A DNA stretch of 64,000 nt, taken from contig NZ_JACAWV010000026.1 of the NCBI RefSeq assembly GCF_013390595.1, positions 62,001-126,000 on the forward strand, read 5' to 3'. The position numbers and the translations under genes were made by a program. The notes under the pieces are model-generated. The model saw only the letters and a program-made list of their open reading frames with translations, was not told the DNA's origin and made no database searches. Positions 1 to 9,547 of this stretch are shown here, piece after piece (positions within the stretch are counted from its first letter, which is position 1; the number at the start of each line of letters is the position of its first letter). The DNA is from Rhizobium sp. RM (lineage in GTDB: Bacteria; Pseudomonadota; Alphaproteobacteria; Rhizobiales; Rhizobiaceae).

Positions 1-800
1 CGCCGCAGACGATGGAAAACCTGATGAGAACCTATCACCTGGATGAGCCATTGTGGCGCCAGTATCTCATCTATCTCGGCAATGCGGTCAGCGGTGACTT
101 TGGTCCGAGTTATATCTACAAGGACAATACCGTCGCGCAGTTGATCGGCAAGGGGCTGCCCTATTCGCTTGAACTCGGTTGCTATGCGCTTTTGCTTGCG
201 CTGGTGGGTGGCGTTCTGGCCGGCACGCTCGCGGCCCTCAGGCAAAACAGCGCGTTCGATTTTTCGATCATGTCCATTTCGACAGTTGGCGTCACCGTGC
301 CGAACTTCGTTGTCGCACCTGTCCTCACGCTTGTGTTTGCCGTTTTGCTTGGGCTTCTGCCAGCAGGCAGCTGGGGCGATGGGTCGCTACGCTATCTGAT
401 CCTGCCGATGATCGCACTTGCACTGCCGCAGCTTGCGGTTATCGCGCGTCTTACACGCGGCGCCATGATCGAGGCTCTGCGCATGGACCATATCCGCACG
501 GCCAAGGCTTATGGCCTTTCGGCGCGAAATGTCGTCGTGTTCCACGCGATGCGCGCGGCGATGCTGCCGGTGGTTTCCTATCTCGCTCCCTGTGCCGCCG
601 CTCTCCTTACGGGCTCGGCGGTCATCGAGACGATCTTCACGATCCCAGGTGTGGGCCGCTATTTCGTCCTCGGCGCCATTAATCGTGACTATACACTCGT
701 CATGGGAACTGTCGTTCTCGTCGCCATTTTCGTCATCGTGTTCAATCTCGTGGTCGATATTCTCTACGGCCTGCTCGATCCGAGGGTCAGACATGACTGA
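1..800 (+). CDS. Peptide-type ABC transporter permease (OppB/DppB family), 5' end missing
   Basis: Inner-membrane permease of a peptide/oligopeptide ABC importer. The frame is open to the left edge, so the first transmembrane helix and true start lie outside the window. What remains begins in the periplasmic segment typical of OppB/DppB (YHLDEPLWRQY, then GDFGPSYIYKD), followed by several hydrophobic helices. The EAA-type cytoplasmic loop (ARLTRGAMIEALRMDHIRTA through AKAYGLS) contacts the ATPase. The C-terminus (DILYGLLDPRVRHD) is the usual DppB ending. Its stop overlaps the start of the next permease by 8 bases, indicating translational coupling in one operon. The binding protein is not in the window and is presumably upstream. 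The family is clear; the substrate cannot be told. Confidence 0.93.
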   Translation, partial: PQTMENLMRTYHLDEPLWRQYLIYLGNAVSGDFGPSYIYKDNTVAQLIGKGLPYSLELGCYALLLALVGGVLAGTLAALRQNSAFDFSIMSISTVGVTVPNFVVAPVLTLVFAVLLGLLPAGSWGDGSLRYLILPMIALALPQLAVIARLTRGAMIEALRMDHIRTAKAYGLSARNVVVFHAMRAAMLPVVSYLAPCAAALLTGSAVIETIFTIPGVGRYFVLGAINRDYTLVMGTVVLVAIFVIVFNLVVDILYGLLDPRVRHD

Positions 801-1923
801 TATCTCCGGCAATCTTGCCGCTCAATCGCTGGTGAAAAGCCGAAGCCTTTTCCAGCTCGCCGTCTTGCGTTTCAGACGAAACAAGGCCGCAATGGCCGGC
901 TCCATCATGCTCGTGCTGATTACGCTCTTTTCATTTATCGGCCCGCATTTTCTGTCCCACACCTATGATCAGGTGTTTTCTTCCTACGTCTCGGTGGCGC
1001 CGAGCCTTGAGCCTCGCCCCGATGTGAACAACCTTCAGGGTGTGATGGAAGGGGTGGCCAGCAGGGCACGCGTGGAACTGAAGGAATTTGCGGTTGAGGG
1101 TCAGACCTTCACAGCAACTGTCACGTCCAGCGGCCAGATCGACCCGCGTACGACACGCTATTTCGACCGCGCCAACGAATTCGAGAACACGAAAATCGTT
1201 GCTACGGAAGATGACGGGAAAACCTTGAAGCTGGAAGGCGATGTCAACCGGGAATACTTTTTCTTCGGGACGGATTCGAACGGTCGCGACATGCTGGCGC
1301 GAGTCATGCTGGGCGGGCAAATCTCGATCGCCGTCGGTGTTCTGGCGAGTCTCGTTTCGCTGGGGATCGGCGTTGTCTACGGTGCGACAGCGGGCTACAT
1401 CGGAGGGCGTGTCGACAATGTGATGATGCGTTTCGTCGAGATCCTCTATTCGCTTCCCTTCGTCTTCCTGGTCGTCGTTCTGGTGGTCTTCTTCGGGCGC
1501 AGTTTCATCCTGATCTTCCTTGTGATCGGCGCGGTGGAGTGGCTGGATATGGCGCGTATCGTGCGTGGCCAGACACTTGCCCTTAAGCGACGGGAATTTG
1601 TGGGGGCGGCTCAGGCTTTGGGTCTGACTGACTGGCAAATCATCCGCCGTCACATCATTCCAAATACGATCGGCCCGGTGGTCGTGTTCGTCACGGTTGT
1701 CGTACCCAAAGTCATCCTTCTGGAAAGCTTCCTCTCCTTCCTCGGCCTTGGTGTACAGGCGCCACTGACAAGTTGGGGTGCGCTGATCTCCGAAGGCGCC
1801 AACAACATCCAGTCGGCGCCATGGCTACTGATATTTCCGGCGATCTTCTTCGTGCTGACCCTGTTTTCGCTCAACTTCGTGGGCGACGGGTTGCGTGATG
1901 CACTCGATCCCAAGGATCGTTGA
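793..1923 (+). CDS. Peptide-type ABC transporter permease (OppC/DppC family) with long periplasmic insert
   Basis: Partner permease of the preceding gene, 376 residues. ATG 793 lies inside the previous gene's last codons; upstream in-frame codons would read through that gene and were not used. The N-terminus carries a cytoplasmic RFRRNKAAMAG motif of the OppC_N type and a first membrane helix. Roughly residues 50-150 then form a hydrophilic periplasmic segment before the GTDSNGRDMLARVMLGG motif that opens the permease core. The EAA loop is at MARIVRGQTLALKRREFVGA. Many DppC proteins are near 300 residues, so the insert is long, as in oligopeptide-type OppC proteins. It ends two bases before the ATPase gene. 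Confidence 0.93.
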   Translation: MTDISGNLAAQSLVKSRSLFQLAVLRFRRNKAAMAGSIMLVLITLFSFIGPHFLSHTYDQVFSSYVSVAPSLEPRPDVNNLQGVMEGVASRARVELKEFAVEGQTFTATVTSSGQIDPRTTRYFDRANEFENTKIVATEDDGKTLKLEGDVNREYFFFGTDSNGRDMLARVMLGGQISIAVGVLASLVSLGIGVVYGATAGYIGGRVDNVMMRFVEILYSLPFVFLVVVLVVFFGRSFILIFLVIGAVEWLDMARIVRGQTLALKRREFVGAAQALGLTDWQIIRRHIIPNTIGPVVVFVTVVVPKVILLESFLSFLGLGVQAPLTSWGALISEGANNIQSAPWLLIFPAIFFVLTLFSLNFVGDGLRDALDPKDR

Positions 1924-1924
1924 C

Positions 1925-3535
1925 ATGAATACACCATCTGAAACCATTCTCACCGTTCGTGATCTCAAAGTCGATTTTACCACGCCAGATGGCACGGTGA
2001 ATGCCGTGAAAGGCATCGATCTTGACGTCAGAGCGGGTGAAACACTCGCCGTCGTCGGAGAATCGGGCTCAGGCAAAAGCCAGACGATGATGGGTATCAT
2101 GGGTCTGCTTGCTTCGAACGGCGTCATCAAGGGGTCGGCAAAATACCGTGGACGTGAGCTCATCGGCCTGCCGGTCAATGAACTGAATGACATCCGCGGG
2201 GCGAAAATCACCATGATTTTCCAGGAGCCCATGACGTCGCTTGATCCTCTCTACAGGATCGGCGCTCAAATCGCCGAGCCTATCATTCACCATCGGGGCG
2301 GCAGCAAAAGAGAGGCGCGTGCACGCGTGCTCGAGCTCCTGAAGCTTGTGGGGATTCCCGAACCGGAGCGGCGTATCGACAGCTATCCGCACGAGCTTTC
2401 CGGTGGGCAGCGCCAGCGTGTGATGATTGCCATGGCGCTCGCCAACGAACCGGATATTCTGATCGCGGATGAGCCGACTACGGCACTCGACGTGACGATC
2501 CAGGCGCAAATCCTCGATCTTCTGAAGTCGTTGCAGCAACGTTTTGGCATGGCCGTGGTCTTGATCACACATGATCTTGGTGTGGTTCGCCATTTCGCCA
2601 ACCGCGTCGCCGTGATGCGCCGCGGCGAGATCGTTGAAACCGGTACGACGGAAGATATCTTTGAACGGCCGGAGGCTGACTATACCAGGATGCTTCTCGA
2701 TGCAGAGCCGAGCGGGCACAAAGCGGCGGTCGGTGAAGGCTCGCCCGTCGTTCTTTCCGGACAGAATGTGACGGTTGATTATGCAATCCCGGGCGGCTTC
2801 CTGTCGAAGGCAAGCGTTTTCCGGGCCGTGGACGGCGTCAATGTCAACCTTCGCCAGGGACAAACCATCGGCATCGTCGGTGAATCCGGATCGGGCAAGT
2901 CAACGCTCGGTCGCGCGCTTTTGCGTCTTGCGCCGGCAAAGGGCCGTATTTTCTTCGGCAAAACGGAAATCACTGGTCTTGAGAGAAAGGCGATGCGGCC
3001 GTTGCGGCGGCGGCTACAGCTCGTGTTCCAGGACCCCTATGGTTCTCTTTCACCAAGACAGACGGTCGGGGAGATTATCACCGAGGGTCTGTTTGTGCAC
3101 GAGCAGCAGCTCAGCCGTGCTGAGCGGGACAAGCGGGCAGTTGAAGCATTGCAGGAAGTTGGTCTCGATCCTGCCGCCCGCAACCGCTACCCCCACGAGT
3201 TTTCAGGCGGGCAACGCCAACGTATCGCCATTGCCCGTGCGATCATCCTGAAACCGGATGTCGTCATTCTCGATGAGCCGACATCCGCCTTGGACAGGTC
3301 CGTGCAGGGGCAGGTGATCGACCTTTTGCGTGATTTGCAGAAGACACACAGCCTCTCCTATATCTTCATCAGCCATGACCTCTCCGTCATCAAGGCCATT
3401 TCGGACTATGTGATCGTCATGAGGAACGGCAAAATCGTGGAAGAGGGTGAAACGGACGCGATCTTTAACAGGCCCGCGGCTGAGTATACGAAAACGCTCA
3501 TCAAATCCGCCTTTACCGCGGAGGTCGCATCATAG
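1925..3535 (+). CDS. Fused double ATPase of a peptide ABC transporter (DppD-DppF type)
   Basis: Energises the permeases just upstream. The 536-residue protein holds two complete ABC ATPase domains. The first has Walker A GESGSGKS, signature LSGGQRQRV and Walker [13 protein letters not shown]. The second repeats these ([30 protein letters not shown]). Each half is followed by the short peptide-importer C-terminal region. Usually these halves are separate proteins (DppD and DppF). ATG 1925 comes one base after the previous stop; a longer frame from 1895 overlaps the permease and lacks support. This is the last gene of the operon. The substrate is not readable from the ATPase. Confidence 0.93.
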   Translation: MNTPSETILTVRDLKVDFTTPDGTVNAVKGIDLDVRAGETLAVVGESGSGKSQTMMGIMGLLASNGVIKGSAKYRGRELIGLPVNELNDIRGAKITMIFQEPMTSLDPLYRIGAQIAEPIIHHRGGSKREARARVLELLKLVGIPEPERRIDSYPHELSGGQRQRVMIAMALANEPDILIADEPTTALDVTIQAQILDLLKSLQQRFGMAVVLITHDLGVVRHFANRVAVMRRGEIVETGTTEDIFERPEADYTRMLLDAEPSGHKAAVGEGSPVVLSGQNVTVDYAIPGGFLSKASVFRAVDGVNVNLRQGQTIGIVGESGSGKSTLGRALLRLAPAKGRIFFGKTEITGLERKAMRPLRRRLQLVFQDPYGSLSPRQTVGEIITEGLFVHEQQLSRAERDKRAVEALQEVGLDPAARNRYPHEFSGGQRQRIAIARAIILKPDVVILDEPTSALDRSVQGQVIDLLRDLQKTHSLSYIFISHDLSVIKAISDYVIVMRNGKIVEEGETDAIFNRPAAEYTKTLIKSAFTAEVAS

Positions 3536-3564
3536 CGTAGGGCTCGGATGTGCCGGTCATGTCT

Positions 3565-3590
3565 ATGGCGCTCAAAAAAATTAGCGTCAT
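3565..3590. terminator. Hairpin between convergent genes
   Basis: ATGGCGCT at 3565-3572 pairs with AGCGTCAT at 3583-3590 (8 pairs, one G-T) around an A-rich 10-base loop. It sits between the end of the ATPase gene and the end of the convergent cupin gene. It is a weak candidate for a shared terminator, because no clear T-run follows. Confidence 0.35.
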
Positions 3591-3980
3591 TTATTCAAGA
3601 TCGGTCTGTATCCAGCGAGCTGAATGATGAATGTCGATCGTTTGCAGCCGCCCTGGACCGAGGTTCACAAACCGGTGCGGAATTCCCGCAGGCCCAAGAA
3701 CAACCTCGCCCGCACCGGCTTCAAGCACTTGGTCGCCGACAAAGAACCGTGCTCGTCCGGCAACAATAACGAAGGTCTCATCATAGGGATGGACGTGAAG
3801 ACGCGGCCCATCCCCTGGTGTATCGTTACCATATGCAAGGATAGTGGTTGATGCCCCTATTGTTTCTCCTGAAAGAGAGCCGCGCCAGGGCCCTTCATTT
3901 TCGATGGAGAACAGCTTGCCCTTGACCGGAGGACGCCCGTCCGGCCCGATTGTATCAGGATCAAAGTCCCTGCGTGCCAT
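3591..3980 (-). CDS. Small cupin-fold protein
   Basis: A 129-residue single-domain cupin. The first cupin motif is recognisable as RLHVHPYDETFVIVAGRARF (H, H, E metal-ligand pattern) and the second as GPAGIPHRFVNLGPGRL, giving the usual 3-His/1-Glu site at about residues 61-110. Proteins of this size bind a metal and act as small isomerases, dioxygenases or sensors; the substrate cannot be deduced. The start is well supported: the coding strand reads GAGGAG about 8 bases before ATG at 3980. It is transcribed alone, convergent with the peptide transporter and divergent from the glycoamylase-type gene, so the 130-base gap to the right probably holds both promoters. Confidence 0.85.
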   Translation of the reverse strand: MARRDFDPDTIGPDGRPPVKGKLFSIENEGPWRGSLSGETIGASTTILAYGNDTPGDGPRLHVHPYDETFVIVAGRARFFVGDQVLEAGAGEVVLGPAGIPHRFVNLGPGRLQTIDIHHSARWIQTDLE

Positions 3981-4112
3981 AGTCTTTCTCCTCCTCTATT
4001 TCTCCCCGTCCGAGTTTCACCAGTTTTGAATGCGTTACAATCATGATTCCGACATGATTGCGGAGATGCTGGAGCACTCCTGCCAATCGAGTCTTTCGGA
4101 TCCACTTCCCCC

Positions 4113-5444
4113 GTGAATATTCAGTATAGGCCCAAAGTCAGCGGCGATGACCTTCATGTCCGGACGCCAGTCCCAGCGTCTTCCCGCCATTTCCCTGATG
4201 AACTGATTGCTCTTCAACGAAGCACGTTCGAGTATTTCTGGTCCGGGAGCCATCCAGAGAGCGGTTTGCCGAGGGATAGGCTGCAGTCTAATGGCGAGCC
4301 GGTCTTCGAGATTGCCTCTGTTGGCGGTGTCGGGTTCGCATTCCTCGCGCTTGTGGTCGGCGCGCACAATTCCTGGATCAACCGTCGTGAAGCGCTCGAA
4401 CGGGCAAATCTGATGTTGGTCTCACTCGGGAGAGTGCGCCGTTTTCATGGGGCATTTCCGCACTTTGTGCATGCACAGACTGGCAAGGTCATCCCATTTG
4501 CGAAGTATGATGACGGCGGAGACCTAGTTGAGACCGCGTTGCTGATCCAGGGACTGATCTGCGCTCGCGAGTATTTCTCTGAGGCAACAGACGCCGAGTG
4601 CTTATTGCGTGCCGCCATCGATAAGATTGTCCAGGGCGTCGAATGGGACTGGTACACGAAGGGACAAAAAGGGCCATTGTGGTGGCACTGGAGTCCACGG
4701 CATGCGTGGACTGTGAACCTGCCGATCGTCGGGTGGAACGAGGCCCTGATCTGCTATGTGCTTGCCGCCGGTTCTGCAAAGCATGCCATTGATGTGGAAA
4801 GCTACCATTCTGGCTGGGCGCGTAACGGCGCAATCGCGAATGGCAATGAGTATATGGGGGTCAGACTGCCGCTCGGTGAACCCTTTGGCGGACCACTATT
4901 CCTGTCGCAATATTCCTTTTGCACGCTTGACCCACGAGGTCTCAGCGATTCCTATTGCGACGACTACAGGGAGCAGGTGCAGGCGCATACGTTGATCAAC
5001 TACATGCATTGCCGCAAACATTACGCCGAGAAAGACGGATGGGGGCTTTCTGCATGTGATGGTACAAAAGGGTATTCAGTCAATTCCCCAACCAGCGACG
5101 GCGGTGTAATCGCCCCTACGGCCGCTTTGTCGAGCATGCCGTTCCTGCCAGTGCAGGCATCCGAGGCCGCCCGGCATTTCATGGCATGGAATGGCGGCGG
5201 GCTTGTTGGACGTTTTGGCCTGATGGACTCTTTCGAACCATCGAGTGGATGGGTTTCGAAAACACATCTTGCCATCGATCAGGGGCCGATCGTTGCCATG
5301 ATGGAAAACCATCGCAGTGGTCTATTGTGGAAGCTGTTCATGAACGCGCCGGAAGTTCGCCTTGGGCTGAAGAGGCTCGGCTTTCAGACGGAAGCAGGCG
5401 ACGCGCGCGCCGGGCACCCCATTTTTACGTCTGCTCTTGCCTGA
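4113..5444 (+). CDS. Glycoamylase-family protein (PF10091; GH144-like)
   Basis: A 443-residue protein with the (alpha/alpha)6-barrel glycoamylase domain. Family landmarks are LQRSTFEYFW near residue 30, the SVGGVGFAFLAL helix, FPHFVHAQTG, DGGDLVETALLIQGL, and WDWYTKG with the following WHWSP. The late segments LSACDGTKGYS and the acidic LMDSFEPSSGW also fit. PF10091 includes bacterial endo-beta-1,2-glucanases (GH144) and resembles a domain of the cyclic beta-1,2-glucan synthase NdvB/ChvB, so a beta-1,2-glucan-related glycosidase is the best guess for a rhizobial organism. No signal peptide is evident, suggesting a cytoplasmic enzyme. The start is GTG at 4113 and is uncertain; the conserved domain begins about 30 residues later. 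No partner gene is linked. Confidence 0.85.
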   Translation: MNIQYRPKVSGDDLHVRTPVPASSRHFPDELIALQRSTFEYFWSGSHPESGLPRDRLQSNGEPVFEIASVGGVGFAFLALVVGAHNSWINRREALERANLMLVSLGRVRRFHGAFPHFVHAQTGKVIPFAKYDDGGDLVETALLIQGLICAREYFSEATDAECLLRAAIDKIVQGVEWDWYTKGQKGPLWWHWSPRHAWTVNLPIVGWNEALICYVLAAGSAKHAIDVESYHSGWARNGAIANGNEYMGVRLPLGEPFGGPLFLSQYSFCTLDPRGLSDSYCDDYREQVQAHTLINYMHCRKHYAEKDGWGLSACDGTKGYSVNSPTSDGGVIAPTAALSSMPFLPVQASEAARHFMAWNGGGLVGRFGLMDSFEPSSGWVSKTHLAIDQGPIVAMMENHRSGLLWKLFMNAPEVRLGLKRLGFQTEAGDARAGHPIFTSALA

Positions 5445-6070
5445 TCGCGATCGAGGCGTGACGAGTGCCGCGTCTGGCGTCGGTAACGGGGAATTAGTGA
5501 TCGGAAAACGGACGCTTGCGGCTAGCGTCCGCCCCGCCTGACGCTCAGCGACCGAGTCTTGATCATATCCTTTGCTCGTGCCACAGGCGTAGAGGATAAC
5601 AGCTCCCACGGCTCGCTCTTGGCTTTGACGGATATGCCCTTGTGCCGTGCATGTATGCATTTTCGTCTTCTAGAGTTCGCTCAGACTCTTTCCCTAAAGT
5701 CACCAAGGTTCAAACGATTAAAGCCCTGCTGGCGCTAAGTCATGGGTTTTGCTGAACTATTAAGCAATTGCCTTATTGTACGGCGATATTGAAATATTGT
5801 TCAACACTATGGACAGGATTGTTCTCGTTTGTTACTTGCAATAAAAAAACGGGGTGGATGTGTGAGCGAGATGAATAGCGACGGGTGTAGCAACAGACGC
5901 AATCAATATGGCGTTCTGGCTATGGATGTCTGTTTTGCTGTTTCCCGCATTGTGTGCCCCTCCAGTTCCAGCATGGGAACTCTGACCGGTAACGCTGCCC
6001 GCAGGCGTTTGACGGTGAGAAAATGTGGCGCCCCTCCAATGACCGAATATTTCAAGCCGGAGACACGAGC
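5445..6070. other. Intergenic region upstream of the second peptide-transporter operon
   Basis: No convincing gene in 626 bases. It holds the hairpin at 5509-5531 and an AT-richer stretch (about 5690-5850). Within that stretch TTGAA (5789-5793) and TTCAA (5800-5804) form an inverted repeat with a 6-base spacer, a candidate operator. The promoter of the operon starting at 6071 is expected here, but no -35/-10 pair stands out. A possible 81-codon frame from 5829 lacks family features and runs into the ATPase gene. Confidence 0.5.
5509..5531 (+). terminator. Candidate terminator hairpin after the glycoamylase-type gene
   Basis: CGGACGCT (5509-5516) and AGCGTCCG (5524-5531) form a perfect 8-bp stem with a 7-base loop, 65 bases after the stop at 5444. 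No T-run follows, so intrinsic termination is uncertain. Confidence 0.35.
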
Positions 6071-7894
6071 ATGACCGAGACCGTCCACAGCACCCCGCTT
6101 CTTTCGGTCGAGGATTTGAGTGTAGAGTTCGGTGAAAGCCGCGTTGTTGATGGCCTGTCGTTTACGGTCGAGGCCGGCAAGACGACCGCGGTCGTCGGTG
6201 AGTCCGGCTCTGGCAAATCGGTGACATCGCTTTCCACCATGCGGCTGGCCGATATGATGGGCGCGAAATTTGCTTCTGGCCGTATCATGTTTGACGGCAA
6301 GGATCTGCTGAAGGCCTCGCAGAAGGAGATGCGCTCGATCCGCGGCAAGGAGATCGCCATGATCTTCCAGGAGCCGATGACGTCGCTCAACCCTGTCTTC
6401 ACGATTGGCGATCAGCTCTGCGAAGTGCTGATGCTGCATGAGAAGCTGAGCAAGTCTGCTGCCATGGCGGAAGCTCAGCGACTGCTCGACATGGTCCGCC
6501 TGCCAGACAGTTCTGCTCTTCTGCACCGTTTTCCACATCAGCTTTCCGGAGGGATGCGCCAACGTGTGATGATCGCCATGGCACTTGCCTGCCGGCCAAA
6601 GCTCCTGATCGCCGACGAACCGACGACGGCGCTGGATGTCACCATTCAGGCGCAAATCCTCAACATCATGCGCGATCTGCAGAAGAAGCTTGGCATGGGC
6701 ATGGTGTTCATCACCCATGATATGGGTGTGGTCGCAGAAATGGCCGACAATGTCGTCGTCATGTGGAAAGGCAAAAAAGTCGAAGAAGGTCCGGTTAGAG
6801 AAATCTTCGCGAACCCGCAGCATCCCTACACCCGTGCGCTTCTTTCTGCTGTTCCACGTCTCGGCAGCATGACTGGTGAAGAATTTCCCAAGCGCATGCC
6901 GTTGACCGTACTCCAGGATGGCGAGCCGGTCGTTGTCGGCGAAGAGCGCGTGCAGAACACCGCAAAATATGACGACAAGCCGCTGCTGTCCGTCCGCGAC
7001 CTGTTTGTCCGTTTTGACGTCCGCAAGAACCTGTTCGGCAAGGCGACACACCGTTGCAGCGCCGTACAGAAGGTGAGTTTCGACATTCATGCCGGCGAAA
7101 CATTGGCTCTGGTTGGTGAATCAGGTTCCGGAAAATCGACGATTGGTCGAACAATTCAGCAACTGCAAGCAGCGGTTTCCGGCGAGATATCCTTCAATGG
7201 CCGGAGCTTCTCGGCTATGTCCGCAGCAGAGCGGTTCCGCATGCGCCAGGAAGTCCAATATATCTTCCAGGATCCTTTCGCTTCGCTTGATCCGCGCAAG
7301 ACCGTCGGCTTCTCGATTGCCGAGCCGATCAATACTCATGGCCTTATCAATGATCCGAAGGCAGTGCGCCGTCGTGTTGATGAGCTGCTGGAGCGGGTGG
7401 GCCTTGGTTCGGAACACGCCTCGCGTTATCCGCACGAGTTTTCCGGTGGTCAGCGCCAGCGTGTCTGTATCGCCCGCGCGCTTGCCTCCGATCCAAAACT
7501 GATCATTGCCGACGAGGCGCTGTCAGCACTCGATGTCTCCATTCAGGCGCAGATTATCAATCTGTTCATGGATCTGCAGGCCGAACGCGGCCTGGCCTAC
7601 CTCTTCATCAGCCATGACATGGCGGTGGTGGAAAAGATGAGCCATCGCGTTGCTGTTCTCTATCTCGGCCAGATCATGGAAATGGGCAGCCGCCAGCAGG
7701 TATTTGAGACGCCGACCCATGATTATACCCGCCGGCTCCTGTCGGCCGTACCGGTTGCCGATCCAACCATCGAGCGCCAGGGCGCGATCATGGAGGGTGA
7801 AATACCCAACCCCGTTCGCCGTGTCGGCGACGAACCGGCCATTCTTGCCCATGAGGAAATCAATCCGGGCCACTTCATCGCGAAGAGTGCCTGA
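6071..7894 (+). CDS. Fused double ATPase of peptide-type ABC transporter
   Basis: First gene of a five-gene import operon; 607 residues with two ABC ATPase domains that power the permeases at 9548 and 10478. Half one has Walker [10 protein letters not shown], signature LSGGMRQRV and Walker [13 protein letters not shown]. Half two has [18 protein letters not shown] and [12 protein letters not shown]. The second Walker B thus reads DEA where DEP is usual. It shares the fused DppD-DppF layout of the ATPase at 1925 but is longer, with a longer linker and tail. ATG 6071 is preceded by GGAG at 6059-6062 with 8-base spacing; in-frame sequence further upstream looks non-coding. Confidence 0.93.
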   Translation: MTETVHSTPLLSVEDLSVEFGESRVVDGLSFTVEAGKTTAVVGESGSGKSVTSLSTMRLADMMGAKFASGRIMFDGKDLLKASQKEMRSIRGKEIAMIFQEPMTSLNPVFTIGDQLCEVLMLHEKLSKSAAMAEAQRLLDMVRLPDSSALLHRFPHQLSGGMRQRVMIAMALACRPKLLIADEPTTALDVTIQAQILNIMRDLQKKLGMGMVFITHDMGVVAEMADNVVVMWKGKKVEEGPVREIFANPQHPYTRALLSAVPRLGSMTGEEFPKRMPLTVLQDGEPVVVGEERVQNTAKYDDKPLLSVRDLFVRFDVRKNLFGKATHRCSAVQKVSFDIHAGETLALVGESGSGKSTIGRTIQQLQAAVSGEISFNGRSFSAMSAAERFRMRQEVQYIFQDPFASLDPRKTVGFSIAEPINTHGLINDPKAVRRRVDELLERVGLGSEHASRYPHEFSGGQRQRVCIARALASDPKLIIADEALSALDVSIQAQIINLFMDLQAERGLAYLFISHDMAVVEKMSHRVAVLYLGQIMEMGSRQQVFETPTHDYTRRLLSAVPVADPTIERQGAIMEGEIPNPVRRVGDEPAILAHEEINPGHFIAKSA

Positions 7895-7936
7895 ACAACC
7901 GCGAAGAATCGCAACCATCTGAAGAGGAACAGGTAG

Positions 7937-9472
7937 ATGATAACAATCAAGAAGGGGATGACGGCAACGCTCGTCGCGCTTGCCCTGGCCGGAACAGCTT
8001 TGACGGCTGCACCAGCCCTTGCCGCCGGCAAAATGACCATTTCAAGCCCGCAGGACCCGGGTAGCTGGGATCCGATCGATACCTTCCTCGTGCAGTGGGC
8101 TGCCGTTGCGACCAACATCTTCGACGGCCTGACCTATCGCGGTCCCGATCTCAAGCTTCAGCCTGGCCTTGCTCAATCCTGGGAAGAGCTCGACGAAGGC
8201 AAGCGTATCCGTTTCAAACTGCGCCAGAACGTCAAGTTCCACAATGGCGAGCCCTTTAACGCAGCCGCTGTCAAGTTTACCTTTGAACGCCTGCTTGGCG
8301 ACGAAGGTGCAAAGGGTCCGCAGCGCTCCAACTACGTTGCGATCGAGAGCATCGATGTCATCGATGACTATACCGTCGATATGAAGCTGAAGGCGCCGGA
8401 CCCGGTCCTGCTCACCAAACTCGCCGGTTACGGTGCGATGATCGTCCCGCCGAAGTACATTCAGGAAAAGGGTGAAGACAACTTCAACCTCAACCCTGTC
8501 GGCACGGGCGCCTTTAAGTTCGTTTCCTATGCACCGAAGAACAATATCAAGCTCGAAGCCAACCCGGAATATTGGGGCGGTGCGCCAAAGCTTTCCGAAC
8601 TGGAATATCGCTTTATCACCGAGCCCGCGACCGCCGTTGCCGAACTGCAGGCAGGCCGCGTTGATCTCGTGATCCCGCCGACCATTCCGATCGGCATGAT
8701 CCCGGTTATCGAAGGCGACAGCAAGCTTGAGATCGTCAGCGTTCCCGGCCCGACGGTTGATGCGCTCCGCTTCAACACGCGTGACGGCATCACCGCCGAT
8801 CCGAAGGTCCGCAAGGCGATCATCATGGCTGTCGATCGTGGCACGATCGTCAAGTCGATCCTTGCCGGCCAGGCTTCGGAGATCGCCAGCTTCCAGAGCG
8901 CGCTTTCCTTCGGATACGACGCCGATCTCAAACCGCTTCCTTATGACCCGGAAGGTGCAAAGAAGCTTCTGGCTGAAGCTGGCGTGAAGGCGGGAGCAGC
9001 GCTGCAGATCGATATTCGCGGCAATGATGCGACGATGAATGAGGTGGCGCAGGTAATTTCCAGCTACCTGTCGATGGTTGGTATTACAGCAACAATCAAG
9101 CCTTATGAGACCAACGTTCTCCTCAACGACATCATTCCGCAGGGCAAGACCGGCGCAATGTTCCAGCAGAAGTGGGGCGGCTGGACTTTCGACTACGACA
9201 ACACGGCCTACTCGATGTACCATTCGGGTGAGAAGTGGAACCCTTACGACAAGGACGAGACGCTGGACAAGCTGCTGGAATCGCAGCGCCCGCTGACAGA
9301 CCGTGCCGAGCGCGAAAAAATCCTCAAGCAGGTTGGCTCCTATACAGCTGAACGTGCATTGGAACTGCCGCTTTACAACACCAATGCGATCTACGGCATC
9401 AACAAGCGGGTCAAGGGTTTTGTCGCACCGCCCGACAACCGCCTGAAGCTGACCGAGGTTACCGTCGAGTAA
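7937..9472 (+). CDS. Peptide-type ABC transporter substrate-binding protein (SBP_bac_5 family)
   Basis: Periplasmic ligand receptor of the operon, 511 residues. It begins with a clear Sec signal peptide: charged start MITIKKG, hydrophobic core and a likely cut after APALA near residue 30. The mature protein follows the cluster-C (OppA/DppA) pattern, with LAQSWEELDEGKRIRFKLR near residue 80, VKFHNGEPFNAAAVKFTFER, and the late LNDIIPQGKTGAMFQQKWGGW and PLYNTNAIYGINK segments. A purine-rich AAGAGGAACAGG precedes ATG 7937. Ligand identity (peptide, opine, nickel or other) cannot be read from sequence alone. The downstream M14-like peptidase favours a peptide or amide-bonded substrate, which is inference. 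Confidence 0.93.
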   Translation: MITIKKGMTATLVALALAGTALTAAPALAAGKMTISSPQDPGSWDPIDTFLVQWAAVATNIFDGLTYRGPDLKLQPGLAQSWEELDEGKRIRFKLRQNVKFHNGEPFNAAAVKFTFERLLGDEGAKGPQRSNYVAIESIDVIDDYTVDMKLKAPDPVLLTKLAGYGAMIVPPKYIQEKGEDNFNLNPVGTGAFKFVSYAPKNNIKLEANPEYWGGAPKLSELEYRFITEPATAVAELQAGRVDLVIPPTIPIGMIPVIEGDSKLEIVSVPGPTVDALRFNTRDGITADPKVRKAIIMAVDRGTIVKSILAGQASEIASFQSALSFGYDADLKPLPYDPEGAKKLLAEAGVKAGAALQIDIRGNDATMNEVAQVISSYLSMVGITATIKPYETNVLLNDIIPQGKTGAMFQQKWGGWTFDYDNTAYSMYHSGEKWNPYDKDETLDKLLESQRPLTDRAEREKILKQVGSYTAERALELPLYNTNAIYGINKRVKGFVAPPDNRLKLTEVTVE

Positions 9473-9494
9473 TCAGTTGATCTTTTGACAAGTC

Positions 9495-9522
9495 GCCTTG
9501 CCCGTGATCAAGCGGGCAAGGC
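9495..9522 (+). promoter_or_regulatory. Stem-loop between binding-protein and permease genes
   Basis: GCCTTGCCCG (9495-9504) pairs perfectly with CGGGCAAGGC (9513-9522), a 10-bp stem with an 8-base loop. It starts 22 bases after the stop of the binding-protein gene. Such intercistronic hairpins commonly protect the upstream mRNA or attenuate transcription, so the binding protein outnumbers the permease. Its presence argues against a TTG start at 9485 for the next gene, since the stem would then be coding. Confidence 0.6.
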
Positions 9523-9547
9523 CGGATTTCTCTCCAAGGTAAAGAAC

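Noticed and set aside
5829-6074. 81-codon frame just before the second peptide-import operon
   Set aside because: No domain, weak start, overlaps the ATPase start, and lies where the promoter is expected.
5903-7090. Leftward open frame of 395 codons
   Set aside because: It is antisense to the first half of the double ATPase at 6071; the product is His/Arg-rich without family motifs.
8042-9223. Leftward open frame of 393 codons
   Set aside because: It is antisense to the whole of a well-conserved binding-protein gene, has no domain features, and arises from codon bias of a GC-rich gene.
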